From assembly GCA_038247995.1 (NCBI GenBank), contig JBBRUG010000023.1:1-31126 (forward strand): 31,126 bases of DNA, in the 5' to 3' direction. A program made the position numbers and the translations under genes. The first letter of the stretch is position 1. Every line of letters begins with the position of its first letter. Shown in pieces: positions 15,479-23,553 of the stretch. A model generated the notes under the pieces. It had not been told where the DNA came from. It was given only the letters and a program-made list of their open reading frames with translations, and searched no databases. The DNA is from JBBRUG01 sp038247995 (lineage in GTDB: Bacteria; Chloroflexota; Chloroflexia; Chloroflexales; Chloroflexaceae).

Positions 15479-17785
15479 ATGCCACGTTTGATCGCGCTGC
15501 GCGCATTACTTTTAATTGTCGTCGTCGTCCTCGTCGGGCGATTGGCCCAACTCCAGCTTGCTGACACCGATTCGCGCCGTTATGGCAACGATCCGGCCGT
15601 CAATTCGCGGCGTTACCTGACGGTGCAACCGCGCCGCGGCGAGATCCTGGCCGCCGATGGTCGTACCCTGCTTGCCGAGAGTGTGCCGATCTATAGCATT
15701 GCCGTTGTACCGGGCAGCTTGCCTTCAGATGCAAGGGAGGGCGAACGGCGCGATCAGGTGCTTGCGCGCCTCGCTCAGATCGCCGGCCTCGCTAGCACGC
15801 TGACAATTACTCCCAGCAGCGCGCTGAATAGCGCCCCCGGCTTGCGGGCAGAACTGCGTGAGCTTGGCCCTATTTCCGCACTTGAGGCAACCCAACCGCT
15901 TACCGTCACCGTTGCGCCCGCCGATGCGCTCCGCGCTTTTGAGGTGAGCCGCACGTATAGCGATGTTGTTACGATCAGCAATCCCCTTGAAGAGCAGATC
16001 GCGCGCGACCAAGTTCGCCGTTATGAGACCATTCTGGTGCAGGAAGATATTCCTCTCGAATTGGCGTTGGTCATTCGCGAGAACAGCAACTATTTGCCGG
16101 GTGTTCAAGTCATTGAGGGCTTCCGCAGGAACTACCCCCAGAGCACAGCAATCGCTTCACTCTCACATCTGATCGGCTATAGCGGGCGGATCAGTCAGTG
16201 TGAATTGGTGGCTGAAAATCCGGCTACCTCATGGCTGAACAGTCTCACCGATGTCGTGCGCAACGCCGGTGTGTGCGGCCTCATCCCCAAACGCATTGAT
16301 CCACAAAGCATCGGCTTACCTGCCTATCAGGGCAGCGACCGGATTGGAAAGACCGGGCTAGAAGCTCACTACGAAGCCGAATTGCGCGGCTTGAGCGGGA
16401 TCGACTGGCTGCTTGTCGATGCACTGGAACGCCCGGTTAGCGCGCCAACCGCATTGCGGCCCGTCGAACATGGTCACAATCTCATTCTCACGATCGATAC
16501 CGCTTTCCAGTCCCAAGTCGAGCGCATCCTGGCGACCTGGATCGCCGAGGGCGAGCGCCGCCGAGTGACCTCGCCCGACGCACACAAGCGCGCTTACGCG
16601 CCGATCGCCAGCGGTGTCATCGTTGCCCTTGATCCCCGTGACGGACGCGTGCTGGCGATGGTCAGTCTGCCCGACTATGACAATAATGTCTGGGTCGATC
16701 CGAGCCGTAGCGCTGAATTACAAGATCTGCTCGCGCCCGCTGATGCCGAAGCGCTCGCCGAATTGCAACGCCTGGCGCCGTTAACCAACCGCGCGATCAG
16801 CGGTCTGTATCCTCCCGGTTCGGCACTGAAACAGTTCGTCGGCGCAACAGCACTGCAAAATAATATCATTGCACCCGACACCAGGGTGCGCGATCCGGGC
16901 CTGATCCGCTTGATTGAACGCGGCGGTGCTGAGTTCATTCTGCCTAACTCGGTACGTAGCCGCGACAATGGCGAACTTAATATCGTTGATGCCATGCGTC
17001 TCTCGTCGAACGTCTTCTTTGCAACAATTGCAGGCGGCAATACCGAGGTGATAAATCTCAACGCTGAGGCGTTTCGCACGCCGGGCCTCACGATTGATCG
17101 GCTAGTCGACGGGTTGGGATGGTTCGGTTTCGGCCGGCAGATGGGCGTTGATCTGGCTGGTGAGGCGACTGGCCTTGTGCCGACCCAAACCTGGAAATTT
17201 CAATCCCTCCGCGAACCATGGACAACTGGTGACACGTACAACACGGCGATTGGCCAGGGCTACTTGCAGGTAACGCCGCTGCAACTCGCCGCAGCCACCG
17301 GCGGCCTCGCGCTCGATGGTACAGTCTATCGACCGCATCTCGTTCAGGCAATTACCGATGCAAATGGCAGCGTGATCCGCACGATCGAGCCAGATGTGCT
17401 CGCCCAGGCTCCTGTCGATCCGGCCTACCTGGCGACAATGCGGCAGGGTATGTGGGAATCGGTGGTGAACGGCCTGAACATTGCCGCCCGTGAAGAGTGC
17501 TCCGGGCTGCGCATCGCCGGCAAGACAGGCACCGCCGAATTTGGGCCGCTGATCTTTACCGCCGATAATCGCCAAGTGCGCCAGAGCCACGGCTGGTTTG
17601 TCGGTTTTGCGCCCTATGAGAACCCCGAAATTGTGGTTGCTGTGCTGGTCGAAGGCGTAGGCGACCTCAACGATGGCTCCTCAACGATCGCCGTACCCGC
17701 AGTGGCTCAGGTGATGCAAGCCTACTTCGGCGTTACCCCACCCGAAGATGCACCGCGTACGTGCCCGGTGTTGCCGACGGAGTAG
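15479..17785 (+). CDS. mrdA: Penicillin-binding protein 2 (class B transpeptidase of the elongasome)
   Basis: A 768-residue class B PBP. One N-terminal membrane helix (ALLLIVVVVLVGRLAQLQL) is followed by the dimerisation domain with PRRGEILAADGRTLLAES, the pedestal and IDRIGKTGLE-like segment (GSDRIGKTGLEAHYE), and the transpeptidase domain. Its active-site motifs are SALK (S448, K451), SSN (509-511) and KTGTAEF (K682). It cross-links peptidoglycan in the lateral wall and normally works with RodA, whose gene usually follows but is absent here; minC comes next. No Shine-Dalgarno site precedes ATG 15479, which sits beside a -10-like element. An insertion between motifs 1 and 2 is slightly longer than usual. 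Confidence 0.96.
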   Translation: MPRLIALRALLLIVVVVLVGRLAQLQLADTDSRRYGNDPAVNSRRYLTVQPRRGEILAADGRTLLAESVPIYSIAVVPGSLPSDAREGERRDQVLARLAQIAGLASTLTITPSSALNSAPGLRAELRELGPISALEATQPLTVTVAPADALRAFEVSRTYSDVVTISNPLEEQIARDQVRRYETILVQEDIPLELALVIRENSNYLPGVQVIEGFRRNYPQSTAIASLSHLIGYSGRISQCELVAENPATSWLNSLTDVVRNAGVCGLIPKRIDPQSIGLPAYQGSDRIGKTGLEAHYEAELRGLSGIDWLLVDALERPVSAPTALRPVEHGHNLILTIDTAFQSQVERILATWIAEGERRRVTSPDAHKRAYAPIASGVIVALDPRDGRVLAMVSLPDYDNNVWVDPSRSAELQDLLAPADAEALAELQRLAPLTNRAISGLYPPGSALKQFVGATALQNNIIAPDTRVRDPGLIRLIERGGAEFILPNSVRSRDNGELNIVDAMRLSSNVFFATIAGGNTEVINLNAEAFRTPGLTIDRLVDGLGWFGFGRQMGVDLAGEATGLVPTQTWKFQSLREPWTTGDTYNTAIGQGYLQVTPLQLAAATGGLALDGTVYRPHLVQAITDANGSVIRTIEPDVLAQAPVDPAYLATMRQGMWESVVNGLNIAAREECSGLRIAGKTGTAEFGPLIFTADNRQVRQSHGWFVGFAPYENPEIVVAVLVEGVGDLNDGSSTIAVPAVAQVMQAYFGVTPPEDAPRTCPVLPTE

Positions 17786-17851
17786 CTGGATTACGGGTTG
17801 CGTACTGTAAACTAAATCGCCGATCATAAAAGGGCAGATTCGCCGTGCGTG

Positions 17852-17860
17852 TGCTATAAT
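17852..17860 (+). promoter_or_regulatory. Extended -10 promoter of minC
   Basis: TGCTATAAT lies 38 nt before the minC ATG, within the gap after mrdA. The local sequence TGCTATAATTAG is identical to that of the mreB promoter. A -35 match is not evident. Confidence 0.7.
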
Positions 17861-17897
17861 TAGCGCCAATCATTCGTTCTGTCTGGATACAGGTTCA

Positions 17898-18572
17898 ATG
17901 AGCGACCTGATTAGCATCAAAGGTGGGCGTGATGGCCTACGTGTACGCCTCGATTCCAACGCGGACTGGCCGGATCTGCTGCAAGCTCTAGCCCACGAAC
18001 TTCGCGCGAATCAGAGCTTCTTTGCTGGGGCACGGCTAGTACTCGACCTTGGTGAACGCCAGCTTGATGAGGCCCAACTGGCCACGATGCTCGATCTGAT
18101 GCGCCAGCACGGGGTTCGCGCCGACGCACTCGATGCCTCGGCACGTAGTACACGGAGTGCCGCCCGCGCCGCTGGGCTGACGGCACGCCCGCTGCCGCGC
18201 TATCCTGAACCGGCAGCCAATACCTCCGCTGCTGCTGAAAGCGACGCGATGCTGTTTACGCGTACGGTGCGTTCGGGCCAGGTGGTACGGCACCACGGGC
18301 ATATTACCCTGATCGGTGATGTTAACCCCGGCGCGGAATTGATTGCAGGCGGCAGTATTGTGGTCTGGGGGCGACTGAAAGGCATGGTTCACGCCGGCGC
18401 GCTGGGCAACGCTGAAGCCGTGGTGTGCGCCCTGGAACTACGGCCGACCCAACTGCGGATCGCCCAACAGATCGCCGTCAGCCCCACCGGGCGCGGTCCG
18501 CTGAATGCCGAAGTGGCGCGTGTGGAAAACGGGCAGATTGTTGTGGAGCCGTGGGAAGCGTTTAAACGCTAG
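17898..18572 (+). CDS. minC: Septum site-determining protein MinC
   Basis: A 224-residue inhibitor of FtsZ polymerisation. The N-terminal MinC_N-like domain (about 1-100) is divergent. The C-terminal beta-helix domain (about 118-215) is clear: TRTVRSGQVVRHHGHITLIG, DVNPGAELIAGGSIVVWGRL, and KGMVHAGALGNAEAVVCALE with PTQLRIAQ, where RSGQ is the MinD-binding signature. With MinD it blocks division away from midcell. It is the first gene of minCDE; the gap to minD is 115 nt. AGG 5 nt before the ATG is a weak ribosome site. Confidence 0.96.
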   Translation: MSDLISIKGGRDGLRVRLDSNADWPDLLQALAHELRANQSFFAGARLVLDLGERQLDEAQLATMLDLMRQHGVRADALDASARSTRSAARAAGLTARPLPRYPEPAANTSAAAESDAMLFTRTVRSGQVVRHHGHITLIGDVNPGAELIAGGSIVVWGRLKGMVHAGALGNAEAVVCALELRPTQLRIAQQIAVSPTGRGPLNAEVARVENGQIVVEPWEAFKR

Positions 18573-18687
18573 CGCATTGAGCAACACGATTGAGTTCTCT
18601 GAGACTTAGACAGAATTCAGCAGGCAGCGTCGGCGCAAAAGTAGAGGCAGGGACAGGTTTCGGAGCAGGGCAAGTGTAGGAGCATCC

Positions 18688-19488
18688 ATGGGCCGTGTGA
18701 TTACGATTACATCAGGTAAGGGCGGCGTCGGTAAGACGACCACCACGGCGAACCTGGGAACGGCCCTTGCAATGCAGGGCAGCAAAGTTGCAGTTATTGA
18801 TGCCGATATTGGTCTGCGCAACCTCGATGTTGTGATGGGCCTGGAAAATCGGATCGTCTACGATCTGGTTGATGTTATTGAAGGTCGCGCGCGTCTGCGT
18901 CAGGCGCTGATCAAAGACAAACGCTTGCCCGAACTTTGCCTCTTGCCGGCAGCGCAAACTCGCGACAAAGACGCAGTCAGCCCGGAGCAGATGATTGATC
19001 TAACCGACCAATTGCGCGCCGAGTTCGATTATGTGCTCGTCGATAGCCCCGCCGGGATTGAGGGCGGCTTTCGCAATGCGATCAGCGGCGCCGATCAGGT
19101 CATTATTGTCACCACGCCTGAAGTGTCCGCCGTACGCGACGCCGACCGGATTGTGGGCCTGGTTGAGGCGGCCGAAAAAGGCCCGCCAAGCTTGATCGTC
19201 AACCGGATCAAAACGCGCCTGGTTAATCGGGGCGAAATGCTTTCGGTAGAAGATGTTCTCGAACTGCTGGCAATTAACCTGATCGGCATCGTTCCCGACG
19301 ATGAAACGATTGTCACGGCTACAAACCGTGGTGAGGCCGCCGTATACGATCAGAACTCGCTCGCCGGGCGGGCTTTCCTCAATATCGGGCGGCGCCTGGC
19401 AGGTGAAGAAGTGCCCTTCCTGGGCCTTCAGGATAACCAGGGCGTACTTGATCGGCTGCTGGGCATGTTCGGCCGCCGCCGAACATAG
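18688..19488 (+). CDS. minD: Septum site-determining protein MinD
   Basis: A 266-residue ParA/MinD ATPase. The deviant Walker A motif is GKGGVGKTT (10-18) with both signature lysines (K11, K16). The switch regions DADIGLRNLDVVMGLE and YVLVDSPAGIEGGF and the Leu-Ile-Val-NRIKTRL nucleotide motif are intact. The C terminus ends RLLGMFGRRRT, an amphipathic basic helix typical of the MinD membrane-targeting sequence. It recruits MinC to the membrane and is displaced by MinE. GGAG lies a few bases before ATG 18688. minE follows after 18 nt. Confidence 0.98.
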   Translation: MGRVITITSGKGGVGKTTTTANLGTALAMQGSKVAVIDADIGLRNLDVVMGLENRIVYDLVDVIEGRARLRQALIKDKRLPELCLLPAAQTRDKDAVSPEQMIDLTDQLRAEFDYVLVDSPAGIEGGFRNAISGADQVIIVTTPEVSAVRDADRIVGLVEAAEKGPPSLIVNRIKTRLVNRGEMLSVEDVLELLAINLIGIVPDDETIVTATNRGEAAVYDQNSLAGRAFLNIGRRLAGEEVPFLGLQDNQGVLDRLLGMFGRRRT

Positions 19489-19506
19489 CGGAAAGGGAGC
19501 GCACCC

Positions 19507-19767
19507 GTGGGTTTCTTTGAAAGCCTCTTTGGGGGCCGGCGCGACCAAAGCGCTCAGGTAGCCAAACAACGCCTGGCCACAGTACTCGTCGACGATCGGT
19601 ACAAGCTCACCCCCGAGATGAAAGAGCAAATGAAGGCCGATATCGCCGCTGTCCTGGCGCGCTACTTGCCTACCGTCGATCCCGATCAGATCGAAGTGGC
19701 GATCCTGCGCGGCGAAGATGCCGATATGCTCAAAGCCGATATTCCGCTGCGCCGAGGTGAGGGCTAA
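19507..19767 (+). CDS. minE: Cell division topological specificity factor MinE
   Basis: An 86-residue MinE. The N-terminal membrane-binding segment MGFFESLFGG is followed by the anti-MinCD helix (AKQRLATVLVDDRYKLTP) and the dimerisation domain (EQMKADIAAVLARYLPTVDP, QIEVAILRGEDADMLKADIP). It stimulates MinD ATPase and restricts MinCD to the poles. The start is GTG 19507 with GGGAG 7 nt upstream. It ends the min operon; two hairpins follow. Confidence 0.96.
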   Translation: MGFFESLFGGRRDQSAQVAKQRLATVLVDDRYKLTPEMKEQMKADIAAVLARYLPTVDPDQIEVAILRGEDADMLKADIPLRRGEG

Positions 19768-19795
19768 GCGTATCCGCAGCTTGCGGAGATTACGC
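19768..19795 (+). other. Hairpin immediately after minE
   Basis: GCGTA plus TCCGCA (19768-19778) pair with TGCGGA and TACGC, with a 3-nt bulge. The stem starts right after the minE stop codon and has no T-run, so it is probably a 3' mRNA stability element. Confidence 0.5.
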
Positions 19796-19854
19796 AGATG
19801 ACGTCTCGCCTCCCCGTAACGCGGTATACTGAAGCGGCGTAGCGCGACGCACTG

Positions 19855-19880
19855 GGCGTTCGCGTCGAACGCCGTTTTTT
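19855..19880 (+). terminator. Intrinsic terminator between minE and era
   Basis: GGCGTTCG and CGAACGCC form a perfect 8-bp stem with loop CGT, followed by GTTTTTT. This is the clearest rho-independent terminator in the window. A TATACT at 19825-19830 lies before it and the era ATG lies 18 nt after it. Confidence 0.85.
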
Positions 19881-19897
19881 CGTGAACAGGTTAGCCG

Positions 19898-21445
19898 ATG
19901 CTTGCATTTTCCTACGACCCGGACGCCGGGACGTTCTACACCTATTTTGCCGAGCTCGAAGCGGGCCAGGCCGTCTATACCCTTGAATATCCGGCTACGC
20001 TCCTGCTTGATAGCGCCGGACAGGTGATTGGATTGAGTCTGGAGCTCGACGACGAAATCACCGTCGCCGCGTTGGAATTGGTGCTCGAAGATGACCCGAC
20101 TCGGCTCGATGGAATGAGCGGGCGGCTGACCATCCTGGCCTTCGATGAAGAGCCGGCCCAGCGCATACGCTTGAATGAAACCGCCATTCTCGACCAGGAC
20201 GGCGACGAGCGCGTGTTGGGCATCGAAGTTGTCCTGCCTGAACAGGTACGCGATCCAGACCGGTTTACCCGCCTGGGTGCGCTGCTTATTTCCCTGGACG
20301 ATGTTCCCGGCGACGGTGAGGGGCCGGTGGTGTTTCAGGATTCAGAATTCAGGATTCAGGATTCAGAAGCCGAAGTCGCTGACAACGACGCTGGAGACCT
20401 TCCGCCTACGAGCGCTGTCTTCCCAGATTCAGGATTCAGGATTCAGGATTCAGAAGCCGGAGGTACCGCCATAAGCGAGGCGGAGCTTCCGCCCGCAAGC
20501 CGCCCCCAACTCAACGCGCCGCGCCCTTTAGGACGCGGCGATGCCCCCGCCCTAATGCGGGCCGGGTTCGTTGCCCTGGTGGGCAAGCCCAATGTCGGCA
20601 AGAGCACCCTGCTGAACGCCTTCCTCGGTCAGAAGCTGGCGATTGTGTCACCACGTCCACAGACGACCCGCGTGCCCATGCGCGGCGTGCTGCATCGGCC
20701 CGATGCACAGATTATCTTCATCGACACGCCGGGCATCCACCAGCCGAATCATCGCCTGGGCAAATTGATGGTCGAACTGGCCGAGCGCACGTTACCCAAT
20801 GCCGACGTCATCGGCTTTATGGTTGATATTAGCCAGCCGCCAAGCCAACTCGACCGCCGGATTGCAGCGCAGGTACAGCGCGCCCGCGCACCAAAGCTAC
20901 TGATCCTGAACAAAGTCGATCTCAAACCGCGTCGCGTAGGCGCGTCCTATCTCGACGACTACCGCGCACTCGGCGAATGGGACATGGAGCTCGCGATTTC
21001 AGCCCAGCGCCGGCTCGGACTCGACCTCTTACTCGAAGAGATTGTCGCTCGCTTGCCGGAAAGTCCGCCCCTTTACCCGGAAGACCAACTCACCGACCAG
21101 AGCGAGCAGCAACTTGCCGCCGAATATGTGCGCGAGAAGGCGCTCTACTACACGCAGCAGGAAGTGCCCCACGCCGTTGCCATTGAAGTCGATGAATGGA
21201 CACCCAAAGACGGGGCCACCTACATCCGCATGACCATCAACGTCGAGCGTGAAGGCCAGAAAGCGATCCTGATCGGCGCCGGCGGTGCAATGCTGAAAAA
21301 GATCGGCAGTGCAGCACGCACCGATATTGAGCGCCTGATTGGCGGCGCAGTATACCTCGATTTGTGGGTCAAGGTGCGCGAAAACTGGCGCGACGATGCT
21401 ACAGCCCTGGGTTGGCTAGGCTATCGGGCGAAAAACATCCAATAG
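19898..21445 (+). CDS. era: GTPase Era with a 219-residue N-terminal extension
   Basis: A 515-residue protein. Residues about 220-515 form a normal Era: G1 GKPNVGKS (229-236), TTR, G3 DTPG (276-279), G4 NKVD (338-341), SAQ, and a C-terminal KH domain (KAILIGAGGAMLKKIG). Era binds 16S rRNA and helps assemble the 30S subunit. The extension holds two DUF2283-like half-repeats (SYDPDAGTFYTYF... DSAGQVIGLSLELD, about 1-52; RIRLNETAILDQDGDERVLG, about 85-117) and a linker (about 146-205) encoded by tandem heptamers, giving FQDSEFRIQDSEA and FPDSGFRIQDSEA. ATG 19898 has AGG 7 nt upstream. A shorter product from ATG 20555 (residue 220) cannot be excluded but has no ribosome site. Confidence 0.93.
   Translation: MLAFSYDPDAGTFYTYFAELEAGQAVYTLEYPATLLLDSAGQVIGLSLELDDEITVAALELVLEDDPTRLDGMSGRLTILAFDEEPAQRIRLNETAILDQDGDERVLGIEVVLPEQVRDPDRFTRLGALLISLDDVPGDGEGPVVFQDSEFRIQDSEAEVADNDAGDLPPTSAVFPDSGFRIQDSEAGGTAISEAELPPASRPQLNAPRPLGRGDAPALMRAGFVALVGKPNVGKSTLLNAFLGQKLAIVSPRPQTTRVPMRGVLHRPDAQIIFIDTPGIHQPNHRLGKLMVELAERTLPNADVIGFMVDISQPPSQLDRRIAAQVQRARAPKLLILNKVDLKPRRVGASYLDDYRALGEWDMELAISAQRRLGLDLLLEEIVARLPESPPLYPEDQLTDQSEQQLAAEYVREKALYYTQQEVPHAVAIEVDEWTPKDGATYIRMTINVEREGQKAILIGAGGAMLKKIGSAARTDIERLIGGAVYLDLWVKVRENWRDDATALGWLGYRAKNIQ
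20334..20455. repeat. Two heptamer tracts inside the era reading frame
   Basis: Five tandem units at 20334-20368 (TTCAGGA, TTCAGAA, TTCAGGA, TTCAGGA, TTCAGAA) and four at 20428-20455 (three TTCAGGA, one TTCAGAA). The tracts start 94 nt apart, and the sequence after each is also related (GAAGCCG... CTTCCGCC), so a unit of roughly 94 bp appears duplicated. The units keep the era frame open. Confidence 0.92.
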
Positions 21446-21590
21446 ACGCAACAAATTAAGCTCTTCAGACGTAGATAAAACATGCCTGCTTGCCCGGATG
21501 CAAGGCCTGTGCTACGCTGGAGACGCCTGGATGCCGACTTACGCTCGCGGGGGCAACACGCCAGCCACCGCCGTTAATATATGGACAAGC

Positions 21591-23120
21591 ATGGCCGAGA
21601 TCACTCAGATCCTCTGCCCGAGTTGTCATAAGCCGAATCCTCGCCGCGCCAAGTTTTGCCAACACTGCGGCCATGACGTCGTGCTTAACAACCACATCCC
21701 CAGCGATGAACGGCGGTATGTGATTACGCGGGTGGTGAAGCAAGGCGGGCAAGGCGCCGTCTACGAAGGCATCGACGACACCGGTCAGGTCTTTGCAATC
21801 AAAGAAATGCTCGATCGGTTCACTGATCCAAAAGAGCGCGCCGAGGCGATCGATCGGTTTAACAGCGAAGCCGAGCTACTCCAAAAGCTCACGCATCCAC
21901 GTATTCCACGCATCTACAGCCACTTCCGCGACGAAGGCCGGCATTACCTGACGATGGACTTCGTACGCGGCGAAGATCTTGAGCAAGTTGTGGATCGCGA
22001 GGGGCCCCAACCTGAAACACGGGTACTTGAGTGGGTCGATCAGATCTGCGACGTGCTCAGCTTTCTGCATGGCAAAGGGCTCGTCTACCGCGATATGAAG
22101 CCCTCGAACGTAATGATCGAGCGCTCTAACGGCGGAGTAAAACTGGTCGATTTCGGCATCACCAAGCTCTTTAAGCCCACCGAGCGCGGCACCCAGATCG
22201 GCACGCCGGGCTATGCGCCACCTGAGCAGTATCAGGGCATTGCAACGCCAGTGTCCGATATTTATGCGCTGGGCGCGACCCTGCACCATATGCTGACCGG
22301 GCGCGATCCGACGGAACAGATGCCGTTTGATTTTCCGCCGGCACGCACATTGAACCCGGCAATCAGCCAGCACACCAGTGATGCGCTCGAACGAGCGCTG
22401 CAAAAGGTCGCCCGTGATCGCTTTCAGCGCATCGACGAGTTTTGGAATGCGTTAATCCCTAAACGGCAAACCGCGCCGGCCCAGGTGCGCGTAGCTCCCC
22501 CAACAGCGCCCCTACCGGCGGCTGCAGCGGCCAAAGTCGGTACCACGCCGACAATGGCCGGTGGCGCACAGCCAACGCCTATGCCAACCGGCCCAGCGCC
22601 GGCGCAACAGCAACGTCCGGCAGCACAGCCGGCAAACCCGTCTGCCCCAGCGGCACAACCTCAGCGACCACAACGCAGCGCCCCAACCCGGCCGGCGCCG
22701 CGGCGCGGACGCCAGCGCGGCTTCTTTGGCACGCTAGGCGCATTTATCGGTTGGGTCTTTACTCTGGCGCTCATCGGAGCCATTGGTTTGGGCGGTTATG
22801 TCTTTGCTATACGGCCGGCTTGGGCTGAGCCGTATCTGAGTGGCGTCGTGCCCGGCAATACGCCCACCAGCGCACCACTCCGCGTTCAACAGGTAAGTTA
22901 CCCGCTCGAAGTACAGTTAGCCGCCAGCGCCGATGAAGCAACGCTACTCGCAACCTTCCGTGCCGCATTCCTAGCCCGTGCCCGCGTCGATTTTGGCCCG
23001 AGTACACTCACCGCCTCGAACTTACCACCCAGCTACATCGGCGAGCCCGAACTCGTCGGCAGCGACGGCACCACGGCCACATACCGCGTCCAAATGCAGG
23101 GCTATGTGACGCTGCCGTAA
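21591..23120 (+). CDS. Membrane Ser/Thr protein kinase with N-terminal zinc ribbon
   Basis: A 509-residue PknB-type kinase. A double CxxC zinc ribbon (C9, C12, C24, C27) precedes the kinase domain (about 42-300): glycine loop KQGGQGAVYEG, Lys71 in FAIKEM, catalytic loop YRDMKPSN (D168, with Tyr in place of His as in many bacterial kinases), DFG (D187) and GYAPPEQY. A Pro/Ala/Gln-rich linker follows (about 300-375), then a basic patch and one membrane span (about 379-407), and an outer domain of about 100 residues. It phosphorylates Ser/Thr on unknown targets; the outer part could sense a signal. The frame is open from 21498, but ATG 21591 directly precedes the zinc ribbon and has a TAATAT -10-like element at 21575-21580. 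Confidence 0.93.
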   Translation: MAEITQILCPSCHKPNPRRAKFCQHCGHDVVLNNHIPSDERRYVITRVVKQGGQGAVYEGIDDTGQVFAIKEMLDRFTDPKERAEAIDRFNSEAELLQKLTHPRIPRIYSHFRDEGRHYLTMDFVRGEDLEQVVDREGPQPETRVLEWVDQICDVLSFLHGKGLVYRDMKPSNVMIERSNGGVKLVDFGITKLFKPTERGTQIGTPGYAPPEQYQGIATPVSDIYALGATLHHMLTGRDPTEQMPFDFPPARTLNPAISQHTSDALERALQKVARDRFQRIDEFWNALIPKRQTAPAQVRVAPPTAPLPAAAAAKVGTTPTMAGGAQPTPMPTGPAPAQQQRPAAQPANPSAPAAQPQRPQRSAPTRPAPRRGRQRGFFGTLGAFIGWVFTLALIGAIGLGGYVFAIRPAWAEPYLSGVVPGNTPTSAPLRVQQVSYPLEVQLAASADEATLLATFRAAFLARARVDFGPSTLTASNLPPSYIGEPELVGSDGTTATYRVQMQGYVTLP

Positions 23121-23553
23121 AATGATTCGCCCTCGTCCCAACTCCCTTATTACCACCAGGGTTCATGGGCGGACAGCAAATACGTTCGACGTTTGCGTTT
23201 CATGGCTTTGGGATGCGCCAAACGCCCTCACCCCGCCGCTGAAGCGGCACCCCTCTCCCGCGTGCAGGCATACCCGTACCCAAAACGTCGCGTGGCCCGC
23301 ACCCCAAACCCCCTTCGGCTACGCTCAGAGCAGGCCGCTCCCTGAGCGGGAGCGGGGCTTCAGACAGCATCAGGACGACGAATCTGTGGCAGTACCCCCT
23401 GCTCCCCTTGAGGAAGAAGGGGGCAGGGGGATGCGGGGTGTAGCGCGTCCTGACGCCTTGCGCACTGTTTTGGGTAAAGGTATGAAGGGGAGAAGGGGCA
23501 TACGTCGTCCTCATGGAACTGGAAAGCAAAAACGGCCCATCTGAAACCTGCGT
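23121..23553. other. Intergenic region rich in inverted repeats
   Basis: This 433-base gap between the kinase and the protease has no convincing gene. It contains the CCCTCACCCC...CCCCTCTCCC type of dispersed intergenic sequence, a CCGCTCCC/GGGAGCGG hairpin near 23335-23357, and a CCCCTGCTCCCCTT-type hairpin near 23396-23431. A plus-strand open frame at 23122-23544 is judged to be chance. Confidence 0.6.
23269..23484. repeat. 216-bp imperfect palindrome, MITE- or REP-like
   Basis: Outer arms 23269-23286 (CATACCCGTACCCAAAAC) and 23467-23484 are complementary at 16 of 18 positions. Further inward, CGCACCCCAAACCCCCTT-like and AAGGGGGCAGGGGGATGCGG-like stretches also pair loosely, and a perfect 8-bp hairpin lies at the centre. 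No transposase is inside, so it may be a non-autonomous repeat. Confidence 0.6.

Noticed and set aside
20334..20455. Possible CRISPR-like array in era
   Set aside because: The units are gapless 7-mers with no spacers.
23122..23544. A 140-codon open frame on the plus strand
   Set aside because: Its translation is low-complexity (Pro/Arg-rich) and is produced by the C-rich/G-rich inverted repeats; no ribosome site or family pattern.
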